A DNA stretch of 64,000 bases from positions 39,232,631-39,296,630 of the forward strand of contig CM023539.1 of the NCBI GenBank assembly GCA_013350335.1, given 5' to 3'. The DNA comes from Chimonanthus salicifolius. Its lineage: Eukaryota; Streptophyta; Magnoliopsida; Laurales; Calycanthaceae. Below the pieces are notes generated by a model that did no database searches, had not been told where the DNA came from, and worked only from the letters and a program-made list of their open reading frames with translations. Both the position numbers and the translations under genes were made by a program. Of the stretch, positions 11,301-21,483 are shown piece after piece. Each line of letters starts with the position of its first letter. Position 1 is the first letter of the stretch.

Positions 11301-14300
11301 CACTTTTGAGTGTTAAGCAAAAAACTGATGCCGTTTCAAGATGCTGAGAACATCATGTAAATGGCTTAAATGTTTGCCCATGACTTACTGTAAACCAAAA
11401 TATCATAAAAAATACAAAGACATATTGGTGGAGGATTGGCCAAAGTATGTCGTTCATGATTGCTTGAGATGTGGATGGGGCATTAGACAACCAAAGGGCA
11501 TTACCAAGTACTCGTAATGATCGCTATGGGTTCTAAATGTTGTCTTTGGTATATCATCTGACTTGATTTGAATCTGATGATACCTCGATCTTAAATCCAG
11601 TTTTGAATGATAATGTGCTCCATGTAATCCATCCAACATGTCATTGACTTGGAATTTGGAAATGGTCTTTGATTGTGATGGAATTTAGAGCTTGATAATT
11701 GGTATAAAACCTCCACGCACCATCCTTCTTCCTGATTGATAAAACTGGAGATGGGAACGAGCTGTTACTTGGTCGGATTATTCCAACTGAAAGTATTTCA
11801 TTCACCAATCTTTTGATCTCATGTTTTTGGAAATGTGGGTACCGATACAGGCTCACATTGACTGGCGCAGCATCATTCTGAAGCAAAATCTGATGATCTT
11901 GGGTCCATGCAGGCAGAATTTGTGATGCTTTTCAAAAATTGTAGCGAATTTTTGTAATAGAGCCTCAATATCTTTTGAGTGGTTCTTCTACTCAGCCATT
12001 CACTCCTCATCGAATTGAAGTGCAATTTTTTTTACTCCCTTGTGGACTGACTGACTTAATGAATGGACTATGATCAGTTGACCTGCATTCACTGCCTGGC
12101 CAACTACTTATAGCTACATCCTCCCACCATAAATTCCCTTGTCAATTTTTTCCAGTCGCACATCACGAAGCCGAGACTTAGCAACCAATGAACCCCAAGT
12201 ACAAAATCAGATCCCGTCATTGGAAGTGAAAAACTGAAAACAGTGTGTTGAAAACTTGAAAGTTTGTAACTATATCTCAACATGGTCTAAGCGTTCATTG
12301 TTGGATAATTCGTTCCCATTGGCTACTAGCACGGGAAAGGCAACAACAACTGAGACCGGTAGTTGAAGTTGTTGAGAAAGTTTTTCTTTTATAAAATTAT
12401 GTGTTGAGCCGCCATCAATTAAAATCTCCACCTGTTGCCACCCAATGTAACCTTCCACCCTCATAGTACGAGGTGATGTCCACCTTGTCCTGCAGTGAAA
12501 TATCGCTGTCCGACGAGGTTTTTGTTTGCTCAGTTTTGATCAATAGAAAATATGACAATTTACACTTGTGGCCAGGGGAAAACTTCTCATCACAATAGAA
12601 GAATTACTTCTTCTTTTCTCTTCACTTCTGCTTCTCATTCCACGTCATCTTTTTCACCGTGTTTCTCACGTTTGCATGTTGTGCCCAACTTGTTGTATTG
12701 GTACAGTTGGTGCAGCCGTTTAACAATTCTCTTTTGGCGACAGAGATGCTCCTCCCACATTCTAGCCAATTCAATGGCATGCCGCAATTTTTGAGGCTGA
12801 AACATTCTCATTTCCCCTAACATCTTCTTTGAGACCCCCGATAAATTCTCCCAACAATGCTTTCTTTGGCCAAATCCACACCTGGGTAGACAATCTTTTG
12901 AACTCTTGTTGATATTCGCAGACTGTACCCAACTGTCTGATTTTTGAAAGGACCTCATCAAAGTCTTCGTACTTAGGTGGTCCAAACCTGAGCACGTAAC
13001 TCTCAGTGAATGTGGACCAAGGTATTGTTTTAGGAAAAATGTAAAGAGGGAAGAAAATAATGAAAAGAAGGGACGAAAACTATACATGTTGATAGAAAAA
13101 ATTGCAAAATGGGAAGAAAATAATTAAAAAAAAAGGAACGAAAACTGTGAGAGATTAATTTTTTGTATTTATTTCTTGTATTGAAGAAGAAGAGTACACA
13201 TGAATATACAGATTACAAGGAGCAAATTAAGGCGGCAAAAAAGTAAAGAATAATCAATTACAACTAAGGATATCTGCCAGTCAACTCTTTACAATCTGTT
13301 GGTCAAGTCTTGAATTTTATTTATAACATGTATTTTTCCAAGTGTTTGTTCCAACCATTGACACCATTAATTGGCTTCCCCTTCAAGGTGGAATGATGCT
13401 AACACCACTTTTTGATCTTGTGGTGTACCTTGGTATTTAAAGAATTGCACCACCCGATTCAGCCATTCACAATAACTTAGCTGTGCATTGCGATAAGTTT
13501 AGATACTTGGGCTCTATGGTAGAATCTTAAGGAGGTTTCGACTTAGACATAGCGATAGGATAGAAGTGGGGTGGGCAAAATGTAGACAAGCTAGAGAAGT
13601 CTTGTGTGATAAAAGAGTCTCTATTTGCCTAAAAGGCCGATTTTGTGAAACAATTATTAGATTTGCGATGCTTTATAGAGTAGAGTGTTGGACAATTGAA
13701 AAAAAGACAAATAAACAAAGTCAAGACAAGGAAGATACTATCCTATGTTGGATCAGTGATTTAACCTTAAAGGATAGAGTTAGAAAAGAACACATTAGGG
13801 ATGTTTATTTAAAGATAACTCTGATAGATGACAAATTGAGAGAAATTCGTTTAAGATAATTTGGTCATGTTAGTAGAAGATCAAACACAGCTTCAGTGCG
13901 TAGAATGAAGAGGCTATGAATCGAAGGCACTAGGAAGAGAGGGCGACCTTCGGAAACATGGAGGGAAGGAATAAAAAAAGACATGTTAGACTATAAGGTG
14001 ACTGATGGTATAGTTTATGATTGCGTTAATTGGAGAATAAGAACTCATAAAGCCGACCACAAATAGATGTGATTATTGGCTGATGAAGATGATGATTCAA
14101 CCATTCTATCGGCTTTGTAACGCCCTGCCCTTTTTCACTTGACGAAAATCAGAGTATGTTTTTTTTAAAGAGTGATAGAGAGTGGGACGCCACGTCGCGA
14201 GTCAAGTCTGAGTTTCTAAAATCCGACTCTTAACTAGCCACCTTTAAGTGTGCGTGGACCAAGTCCACCAAAACATTTCACACATTAAAGAATATTTGCG

Positions 14301-17300
14301 GAATTATTATATGAATAAAATACTATTCATATCCATGTCATTAATAAGCAAGGAAGCCAATCACCATATAATTAACTGAAACTTAAATATCCAAAATATT
14401 ATCAAACCATAGCAAAATAATCTAAGTTATTACAATCCCAAAATTAACAGTTCTCCCAATACATCAATTCAAAAACCAATTAAGTAAAATAAACATAAAT
14501 TGTCCAAGCTCCTATGCTTGGTTTTCTTCACGTCCCATGTCCTTTCCATTCCCTGTTCCATCATCTATAGGGTAGAAGTAGGGCGTTAATCAACGCGCCC
14601 CAGTAGGAATTCCAAATAGGGTTATGTACACATAGGATCAATATAGAATCAATATAGAAAACATCATATCATGTTTGTAAACCATTTCATAAGTAACAAA
14701 ATACAAGGCATGATTTTCAAAACATAATCATGCTTACTTATGCATCATGCCATGAGTGTCAATGCCAAATGATCCCTCACTCAATTCCATATCCAACCAC
14801 ATCATATACAGATAGTCTCCTTGATAAATCACCATATCAAGGTATTCCCTTGGCCAATTACTTCCACAATGTTTTGTGATGTACCACCAGGTCACTGTTA
14901 TACCTCTACACATATGTTAATCGGAATTACCGAATGGAGTGTGGACTCCTCCCCACATATGTTAATTGGAATCATCGAATGGAGTGTGGACTCCTCCCCA
15001 CATATGTTAATCGGAATTACCGAATGGAGTGTGGACTCCTCCCTTGTGTTCCCTCCCACGCCATGCATGAGAGTATGAATGCAAGAATGCCATTCCATAT
15101 CAATTACATGAAAGCATTGAAAAACAGTTCATAAACACATGCCATTTATTTAACCAAAATAAAACATCATAGTTAGAAATAAAATCAGTGACATATGCAT
15201 AATCCATTGTGTCTCCAAAAAGGTAGGAATCCTACCAATGTCCAAGATACCGTCCTTTCCTTGTTTTGCAAGAATATCGCTATCGGTCACGTGAAACGAA
15301 TCGAACCTCGTTACCTTATTAAGTTCAAACATACATATTAGTTTGATTTTCCCATCTCAATTTCAACATCACTATCTCCATCTAAGTTCTATGTTCGCTT
15401 CTCAACGCATTTATGCATTCCGTATCCTTAATCCGTTTAAGATCCTCAGTGGGGTTTTTACTAGCCCAAAATAGTCCACAAGTTTAACAATTTATGGACT
15501 GGAAATCAGTCCAAAAAACCAGCCATCAACTGGTCCTAATACTGATCCAAAACTGGTCCAAAAACCAGCCAGCATTTGTCTTAAATCAGACACCAAAATT
15601 AATTGTTTGAAGGCTGAAAACCAGTCCCAAGATTTACTGATTTTGAAACCTTAAAATCAGTCCTAAGATTTTAACAATTTTAAACCTTAAAATCAGTCCC
15701 AAGATTTTAACAATTTTAAACCTTAAAATCAGTCCTAAGACTTACTGATTTTGAAACCTTAAAATCAGTCCCAAGGTTTATTATTTTGAAACCTTAAAAA
15801 TCAGTCCCAAGGTTTACTGATTTTGAACCTTAAAATCAGTCCCAAAGTTTACTGATTTGGAACCTTAAAAACAGACCCAAGGTTTATTGATTTTGGAACC
15901 TTAAAAATCAGTCCCAAGGTTTGCTGATTTTGAAACCTTAAAAATCAGTCCCAAGTTTTGGAACATTAAAAACAGTCCCAAGGTTTACTGATTTTGAAAC
16001 CATAAAAACAGTCCCAAGGTTTACTGATTTGGAACCTTAAAAACAGTCCCAAGGTTTACTGATTTTGGAACCTTAAAAATCAGTCTCAAGGTTTGCTGAT
16101 TTGGAAACCTTAAAAATCAGTACCAAGGTTTACTGATCTTGGAACCTTAAAAACAGTCCCAAGGTTTATTGATTTTGAAACCTTTAAAATCAGTCACAAC
16201 CTTATTATATTTAATCATATTATTATCATGGCATAGGTTCTTTTGTTTAAATCCCATAACCATTCCTTGAATGGATTTCCATTTCCATGGCCTCAATACA
16301 ATTTGGCCATTCCATTCCATCAATTATGGAATCCATAGATTCGGCCACACCATGGCCAAATTTATAATTCACCCTAAATCTTAATCCTATATTGTTAAAC
16401 TCTTACATACCTTCTTTCCCGTCTCCTTCGTTTCTTTTTTATCTGAATTCCCTCCTTAACCCTTCTTTCCTTCCTTTGTTTCTTTAGCAATTCTCCAAGT
16501 ACAATGGTGTAGGTGGGAGGGAGAGAGGGAGAGGAGAGAGAGAGAGAGGAGAGGAGAACTCTTGGTTGCAAGAGATGAAGTGGTCAGCCAAGGGGTCTGA
16601 AGTGCCCCTTGGTTGGTGTCCGTTTGTAATAGCCCAAGACTCTCCAATTCCCTCCTTTATGTTTTGTCCAAATCAAGGTGTCCCTTGGTTTAACCAAGGC
16701 ACCCCTTTGCTTTCCAACGTGTGCATGGTTTCTTGTCCATTGAGATTGAAACCCTCCATCTCGCACTTAACTCTCCTTGAGATGGAAGTCTCCTCAACTT
16801 CCATCTTAACTCATCTCCAACTCAAGCATTATTTAACTCACTTGAACTCATTCATGTAACTCTTAAACTCATGACTTGAATTCACCTCTTAATTAAATAA
16901 ATCCTTAACTCAACTCAAATGAATTCACTTATGGTTGACCAAGTCAACCATGACATGGCCGGCCATGCATGTCATGGCACGTGGGTCCCATCCTTGCCAT
17001 TTCACTTGATGAGGTGGATTAATGCATTGGGTCTTAATTGAATAGTTGACCCAATTAAATTAACCTTACTCATTTAGTTTAAAATCAGCTCATCTATGAC
17101 CCATTGGATCCCAATTGGGTAATTGACTCATTTAATTACATTCACCCAATTACTTTCAAAATGAATCCTATCCATAACCCATTGGGTCTTAATTGAGTTA
17201 TTGACCCAACTCCTTACCCATCTAAGGTCCATTTCAACCATTAATCTTAAATTCAATCAATTTGTAATTCAAAATAGACCAAATCCAATATATATTATAA

Positions 17301-18694
17301 GTGATGAAAATCTGGAGTGTTATAGGCTCAATGTCGGAATGGCATGGAAAATCCATTTAATATATCGAGGTTGGATATGATTATCGGAATTTGAACTTTT
17401 TCTCCACTATTATGCACAATTTGCAAGTGGATGATTGAGTTTGACTCTTTGGGTGGTTCGCGTTTATTAGATATTGTTGCAACCAATTCACGGAGGTTCT
17501 CATCCTTTTTTTGAAGTCATTCGTTTGTTCTCTGAGCATTTGACCTTATGGTTGGATCCAGCCTTCTGAGATCTTCCATTACCACTAACGTATCGGCTTC
17601 CAACCTTTCTATTCACTCTTTGTTTGTGAATTGGGGCATGCCTGCTCTGGTACCAATTGATAAATCAGAGAGGAATCTAAGTTCCTATTCAGGTCAGGAA
17701 CGAATTGAAGTAAATCAAATATTTTTGGGAGAAATTTTCTGATTGCCTTCTAAACATAATATTTATGTATATTTGTTCTCACAACAGATCAGAACTGACA
17801 TTACAAACAGCAACGTAAACTATGCACTCTAAATAACTGTTCACATCATTTCCCACTTCCTCACAATTCATTTGACTTAGATATGTTTATTGGACCCACC
17901 AATCTTCCTACTCGTTTGGCTGTTGGATTGCATCATACAGATCATGTCTGTTTAAATTGCATCATACAGATCATGTCTGTTTGAATTGCATCATGCATAC
18001 AGGCAAACCTTACTTGGATTATATAACCATCTATGAATGCACAATTCACCTGTTTGTACTCAGGACCTTTGGATTTGGTGCTTATAGATGCCCCAAAATG
18101 GAAGTTCCATGACCAGATGGCAAAATGAATTCTATTTGTTCTTTTGCATTTGGGGCAGTGCTTAGATTGTATGCAACATCTGGTCTGTTAATTTTCTTCA
18201 ATTCTGTCTTTTTGGCCTAAAATTTTCAGACCGAACTGCAAATCGATGATAGTGACTTGAGGTTGAAATATGAAAGTAGCATCTACCAAACATTGACATC
18301 AATTGCAATTTGTTGTACCCTTAAAATATTTCGATTAACATATTGCACCTTTTTGCATGCTATTTTTACAGACAGTGCCGTTAAGATTACAAATAAAATG
18401 TAGGAGTCATGGACAAGGCATGGATTTGTCTCATTCTATTTCTCAAATTGGTAGCTTCACCAGGTTGCAGGATTCCTCTTCAACTGATACAATCTGGTGA
18501 GTAAAAGTTCCACTTTGATATTTGACTCATTAGCTGCATGGTTCCATTTGACCTTCTTTTCTTGCATACTTATGGTTTTTTACTAATGTTTCATTAAGCA
18601 CATTTCACACATTTCACTTGTTTTTATCTTGCAAAAACTTCAGTTAGTTGACAGTTTATCAACTTTTTCTTTTTGTTTATCCATTGAAAAAGCG

Positions 18695-18764
<70 letters not shown>

Positions 18765-19434
18765 CATAAGACTTTCTTAAGAAAAATCAATCAGCGTCAC
18801 CTCGGTCCACATAGATGGATGGGTTTGAAATACCTTGGCTTATATATATGGTACCTATTGAATTTCATCTTTTATTGGATAAGAGAAGTCATGTTTTTTA
18901 AGGCCCTTAAAATTTCACATTTATCTAATGGTGAAAATTCCTCATATTAGATCAATGGACACCAATTTTGATGTCACGATTCAATGGTGAATACATGGCA
19001 ATTAGGGGGTGAGGGAGGGGGCTACCATAAATATGAGATTTACTGTAAATCTCAATTTTTTGGAGTTCAAGAGGCAATATTCTTTATGCCTCAATTCAAA
19101 AGTGCATATCATTTCAACATATCTCAAATGCCCATGACAATTCATGTGGGGGGTGTTGCTATACTGTAAATCCCAATTTTGTAGTTCATTGGAGTTTTAC
19201 CACCCTCACTCCCCGTCCAAACTTCTCACCTGCAGAGATAGAATTTTTTATTAATTTGGAGACTGTAATTGTAGTCTCTTAGAAAAATATGCTACTCATT
19301 AGACAGTAAAGCTGAGAGCTTGATCTACCTTAGGATGATGTTTAGAAATAGGCTCATAGATTTGGTTTCTTGTTTCTTATTCTAGGTTCCAATGCAAACA
19401 CACTATCAAAGGATTACCTTCAAAAGATGAATGA
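5391..19434 (+). CDS. p31comet / MAD2L1-binding protein homologue (8 exons, 297 aa)
   Basis: Exons joined by GT-AG sites in consistent phase are 5391-5539, ~5855-5917, 6839-6896, 6976-7281, 7359-7407, 8323-8417, 18372-18496 and 19386-19434. The product keeps the hallmarks of the p31comet HORMA-like fold: [19 protein letters not shown] near residues 35-48 (human p31comet has a comparable YQRQQLP helix), [19 protein letters not shown] at 139-156 followed by RPQHVYEM, and the C-terminal safety-belt-like strand [13 protein letters not shown] at 281-293, close to the human IWFQ..V..KGF ending. p31comet binds closed MAD2 and, with the AAA+ ATPase TRIP13/PCH2, remodels HORMA proteins; plant versions act in checkpoint silencing and meiotic HORMA recycling. 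The start ATG has GA upstream and GAA downstream, and no earlier in-frame ATG was used. Total length is close to the human 274 aa. Intron 6 (8418-18371) is filled with transposons. The function is inferred from these motifs. Confidence 0.8.
8513..8652 (-). mobile_element. Left LTR of a Ty3/gypsy element (3' LTR, minus orientation)
   Basis: About 140 bp starting TGATTAATCAGACAGGAATC closely match 17658-17801, including shared AGTTCCTATTC, GATTGCCTTCTAA and GTTCTCAC blocks. Similarity ends at the same point in both copies (AACTGG / AACTGA). TACAA precedes this copy (8508-8512) and TACAA follows the other (17802-17806), a candidate 5 bp target-site duplication. The LTR's outer end is not the canonical CA in the right copy, so that end is tentative. 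Confidence 0.65.
8653..9418. other. Unassigned DNA inside the nested transposon region
   Basis: No coding frame or repeat pair was recognised. It contains GGGCCCAAGTGTCACCCTTGGGCCC at 9198-9222, a GGGCCC-anchored imperfect palindrome. It should be the 3' part of the gypsy element or a further insertion, but integrase sequence was not detected. Confidence 0.3.
9419..9940 (-). mobile_element. Solo LTR, 522 bp, with perfect 5 bp target duplication
   Basis: The segment starts TGATG and ends CATCA and is flanked on both sides by CAACC (9414-9418 and 9941-9945). A TATA-like TATAAATAA on the minus strand (9624-9632) places the LTR in minus orientation. No internal retrotransposon sequence adjoins it, so it is the product of recombination between two LTRs. 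It lies at the junction of the L1 fragment. Confidence 0.85.
9946..11110 (-). mobile_element. L1-type LINE fragment (end of RT and zf-RVT region)
   Basis: The minus strand encodes decayed L1 sequence: a segment with [12 protein letters not shown] near 11060, then W.QVVLGQ and [11 protein letters not shown], then [12 protein letters not shown] near 10350, typical of the plant L1 zinc-binding reverse-transcriptase C-terminus. It is related to the LINE at 28456-29836. It interrupts the gypsy reverse transcriptase, whose frame is seen again at 11140 and beyond. Many stops are present. Its 3' end is obscured by the solo LTR. Confidence 0.7.
11140..13456 (-). pseudogene. Ty3/gypsy gag-pol remnant (gag, protease, reverse transcriptase)
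   Basis: On the minus strand the order is gag, protease, RT. Gag: [13 protein letters not shown] near 13456 and [20 protein letters not shown] near 12990. Protease: [14 protein letters not shown] near 12430, in which the retropepsin active-site DTG/DSG has become [26 protein letters not shown] near 11780, [12 protein letters not shown] near 11600, YEYLVMPFG near 11510 and [13 protein letters not shown] near 11270. The YxDD catalytic segment was not found intact. Several stops and frameshifts are present. RNase H and integrase were not found, so the 3' half is missing or unrecognisable. Confidence 0.85.
13469..14094 (+). mobile_element. RTE-type LINE, 5'-truncated (626 bp)
   Basis: The plus strand encodes the C-terminal end of an [19 protein letters not shown], then REIRLR and FGHV, then [14 protein letters not shown], with one stop between them. 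The 3' end is a GATGAAGATGATGATTCAA tail typical of RTE. Flanks ATTCAGCCATTC (13457-13468) and ATTCAACCATTC (14095-14106) form a 12 bp target duplication with one mismatch. It interrupts the gypsy gag. Confidence 0.85.
14909..15043. repeat. Three tandem copies of a 45 bp unit
   Basis: Units begin CACATATGTTAATCGGAATT at 14909, 14954 and 14999. The second differs by a few bases. Because 45 is a multiple of three, several frames remain open across the array on both strands; this is not evidence of coding. It lies within the long solo LTR. Confidence 0.9.
15610..16200. repeat. Minisatellite, about 16 copies of a ~36 bp unit
   Basis: The consensus is roughly AATCAGTCCCAAGGTTTACTGATTTTGGAACCTTAA. 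Units range from ~27 to 38 bp and diverge gradually, with earlier copies reading AAGATTTTAACAATTTTAAA. CAGTCC-rich related sequence starts already near 15500. There are no spacers, so this is a direct tandem array inside the solo LTR. Confidence 0.9.
16510..16556. repeat. (GA)n-rich microsatellite
   Basis: Runs of GAGAGAGG and AGAGAGAGAGAG occur near the 3' part of the long solo LTR. Confidence 0.8.
17325..17640 (-). pseudogene. 5' part of the gypsy gag and leader
   Basis: This is the segment between the primer-binding site (17643-17656) and the long solo LTR. Read on the minus strand, the end nearest 17325 continues in frame into the WLNRVVQ gag segment once the solo LTR and RTE insertions are removed. 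The part next to the primer site is likely untranslated leader. Confidence 0.6.
17643..17656 (-). promoter_or_regulatory. Primer-binding site of the gypsy element
   Basis: The minus strand reads TTGGTACCAGAGC directly after the LTR end, one base different from the usual plant initiator-Met tRNA primer site TGGTATCAGAGC. Its position fixes the element's orientation as minus and marks 17658-17801 as the 5' LTR. Confidence 0.8.
17658..17801 (-). mobile_element. Right LTR of the gypsy element (5' LTR, minus orientation)
   Basis: The pair of 8513-8652, starting TGATAAATCAGAGAGGAATC. The LTRs differ at many positions and by small gaps, suggesting an old insertion. TACAA follows at 17802-17806. The true LTR may be longer if the shared end is coincidental. 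Confidence 0.65.
17925..18003. repeat. Short tandem repeat, ~30 bp unit, 2.5 copies
   Basis: ATTGCATCATACAGATCATG is repeated twice with CTGTTTGA/CTGTTTAA linkers, followed by a partial third ATTGCATCATGCATACAGG. It lies in intron 6 of the p31comet gene, outside the gypsy borders. Confidence 0.8.
18697..18761. repeat. (CT)n(TA)n compound microsatellite
   Basis: About 14 CT units pass directly into about 20 TA units in intron 7 of the p31comet gene. Apparent protein runs of IY repeats here are artefacts of the microsatellite. Confidence 0.95.
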
Positions 19435-19988
19435 GATGGTCTCACTTGGTTATGCCTCGTCTTCATTTACCGACAAGTTGAATATTCTCATGTAAAGGAA
19501 GCATGTTAGAGTTTCTTAATACTACTTTTGTAGTTTTGTTGTATACCCACACGTTATGGGTATTCTTTTGTTAAAATGCTTCAGTAACTACAATTTGAAA
19601 TGCCCTCTTGTTGGATGCCTGTAATAGCAGTAACTTTTCAATCGAATCATCAATCTTGCGTGAAGAAATCTCCAAGTGATGACAATGTCCTTTTGATCCT
19701 TTTGGATCTGATATTTAAATCACTGCTATCACTAGCTATTTTAGTTCATACAGTGGCCACTCTATATTTTATATCATTTATCTTACTAATATAGAATTCT
19801 GAAGGGGTAAACTTCGTTATACACCATGTTTTGGTGTATGCACAATCACAGTTTAAATTTATTTACTGATTCGAACTAGTGTAAATTTGCCTACCACGTG
19901 ACATTCTGAGCTGAAAAAAGGCCACATGTACTATAATAAAGGGCATTTTTGTCCAATTTGGTCCGAGTGGAAGTGGATGGCACCCTAA
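19435..19988. other. 3' UTR and flank of the p31comet gene
   Basis: The last exon continues past the stop codon at 19432-19434. No definite AATAAA signal was found; ATATAGAAT-like sequence is near 19790. No other feature was recognised before the PIF/Harbinger-type element. Confidence 0.4.
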
Positions 19989-20835
19989 GAGCATCTCTAA
20001 CCGGTGCTCTAAAGTCTCCAAATTTGGAGGGTAACCCAATAAACACAAATCCAACAATATGCTCTATCTCTAAAAATTTAGAGATTTAGAGTTTCTGTGA
20101 TAGTATATTTTCATGAGTGCAGTTCAACTGGTTAACCTCCTGTCTCAAGAAGCGGATGTGTCAAATTCGAGCCCTAATGGCCGAACCTAGTTGTACTCTA
20201 AGGGCAGGTAGGTATCACTCTTGAGGGCTTTAGGCACGGTTTTCCATATGTAAATTAAAAAAAAAAATTGGAGATAGATCTCTAAAATACTATTCATTGG
20301 GACCCATGTACTATTCATCTACTATTTATTATTTTAAGCCAAAACAATTCACTGATCATGTTTTAATAAATATTTAATTTTTAAATTAATTAATTAATAA
20401 ATTTAAATTTATAATTTCATTAATTTATTAATAAATTTTTAATTTCTTGGGTCTTAGGCGAATGTGTCTTTTATTAGTTTCTTTATGTATTCTTATTTTT
20501 TTAATGTATTTCATTAGTTTGTAATGGGTTTTTATTTATTTTCTTAATGATTTTTAATTTGCAATTTCATAGATATATTATTTAGTTTTAAAAAAGTGTT
20601 AATAATTTAATTTTGGATAAATATATGATGTCATAATTACATTAAGAAAAAAAATGGGAGCACAATATGTTATTTTTCATTTTTTTTAAATAAAAGAATA
20701 AGGATTTAAAGGATGAATAGTGAATTTGGATATTGGTATGGTTGGAATAGGAATGTCGAAAAGTGGGACCATGAACCTCCAAATATACAGAACATGTCAA
20801 TTTCGAGTCAAATTTGGAGACTCTCCATGATGCTC
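19989..20835. mobile_element. PIF/Harbinger-type non-autonomous element (847 bp, TAA target site)
   Basis: The ends are GAGCATCTCTAACCGG on the left and CATGATGCTC on the right, flanked by TAA (19986-19988 and 20836-20838), the 3 bp target typical of PIF/Harbinger. Subterminal AGTCTCCAAATTTG is repeated in inverted order (about 20012 and 20809). There is no transposase. A SINE sits inside the left half. Confidence 0.75.
20112..20270 (+). mobile_element. tRNA-derived SINE
   Basis: It contains an A-box-like AGTTCAACTGGTTAAC (about 20122) and a B-box-like TCAAATTCGAGCC (about 20161), ending in an A-rich run at 20261-20270. The two boxes are spaced as in RNA polymerase III promoters. It interrupts the PIF/Harbinger-type element. 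No clear target duplication was seen. Confidence 0.65.
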
Positions 20836-21058
20836 TAAGCTTAAAATTTTTGGAGCCACTACTACCCGTAATTGCAGCTTTTGAGGTATTTTCACAAAAA
20901 AATCTCTCTATAAAATAAAAAGAGAACAAAAAAAAGAATAATAAACTAAAACAAATGAAAATTTGAAACAAATATGAAAAGGGTTTTAGATAGGATATCT
21001 ACTTTTTTTCTCTTTTTTGTCCCAGAGATAATGATAGTTTAATAATTAAAATAAAAAA

Positions 21059-21483
21059 GGCCAGCCATATAGATACTTGTAAAATCTCTCTATATACCCG
21101 TTTTCAAATTTTTGGGTGAAGTTATCATTCTACTCCCGCGTATAAATTCATTCGAACAAACTTTCAGTTCATTCTCCATTCGTTCGAATGAATATACTTA
21201 TTCGAATGAAAACCTTAGTGTAATTTTCATTCTTTCGAACGAGTGTTCGTTCGTTCGAATGAACAATTTGGTTTTCGTTTCTTCGAACGATTATTTATTC
21301 GTTCAAATGAACGAAAATTACACTAAGGTGTTTGTTCTGATGAATATATTTATTCGAACGAACTGATAATGAACTGAAAGTTTGTTCGAATGAATTTATA
21401 CGTGGGAGTAGAATGATAACTTCACCCAAAAATTTGAAAATGGGTGTGTAGAGTCAAATTTTTCATATGTCTATACGGCTACC
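21059..21483. mobile_element. Foldback element rich in TTCGAA, copy 1 (425 bp)
   Basis: The two halves are long inverted repeats. ATAAATTCATTCGAACAAAC (about 21142) returns inverted at about 21380-21402, and GGGTGAAGTTATCATTCTAC (about 21114) returns inverted at about 21410-21426. The outer ends GGCCAGCCATATAGAT and ATCTATACGG-like GTCTATACGGCTACC also pair. T/A-rich flanks (ATAAAAAA, TAAAAAAA) may be an 8 bp target duplication. The interior is a series of TTCGAA/TTCGAATGAA motifs. It shares this whole plan with 46194-46651. There is no transposase. Confidence 0.75.

Larger units (their letters stand above)
14116..17324 (+). mobile_element. Long solo LTR (about 3.2 kb) of a gypsy-type element
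   Basis: It begins TGTAACGCCCTGCCC and ends GGAGTGTTATA, near-inverted ends of the type found on long-LTR chromovirus elements. GGCTT (14111-14115) and GGCTC (17325-17329) are a 4-of-5 target duplication. Removing this segment and the RTE copy brings the gypsy gag frame back together, which supports both borders. Two tandem arrays and a (GA)n tract lie inside. No coding sequence was seen. The last base pair of the terminal inverted repeat (TATA for TACA) is mutated. Confidence 0.8.

Noticed and set aside
14821..15134. Open frames on both strands over the 45 bp repeats (candidate repeat protein)
   Set aside because: Frames stay open only because the unit is a multiple of three; the segment lies inside a solo LTR.
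15610..16200. Possible CRISPR-like regular repeat
   Set aside because: Units are directly adjacent with no unique spacers and the window is plant nuclear DNA; it is a minisatellite in an LTR.
18648..18950. An open frame with IYIYIY repeats
   Set aside because: It is a translation of the (CT)n(TA)n microsatellite in an intron.
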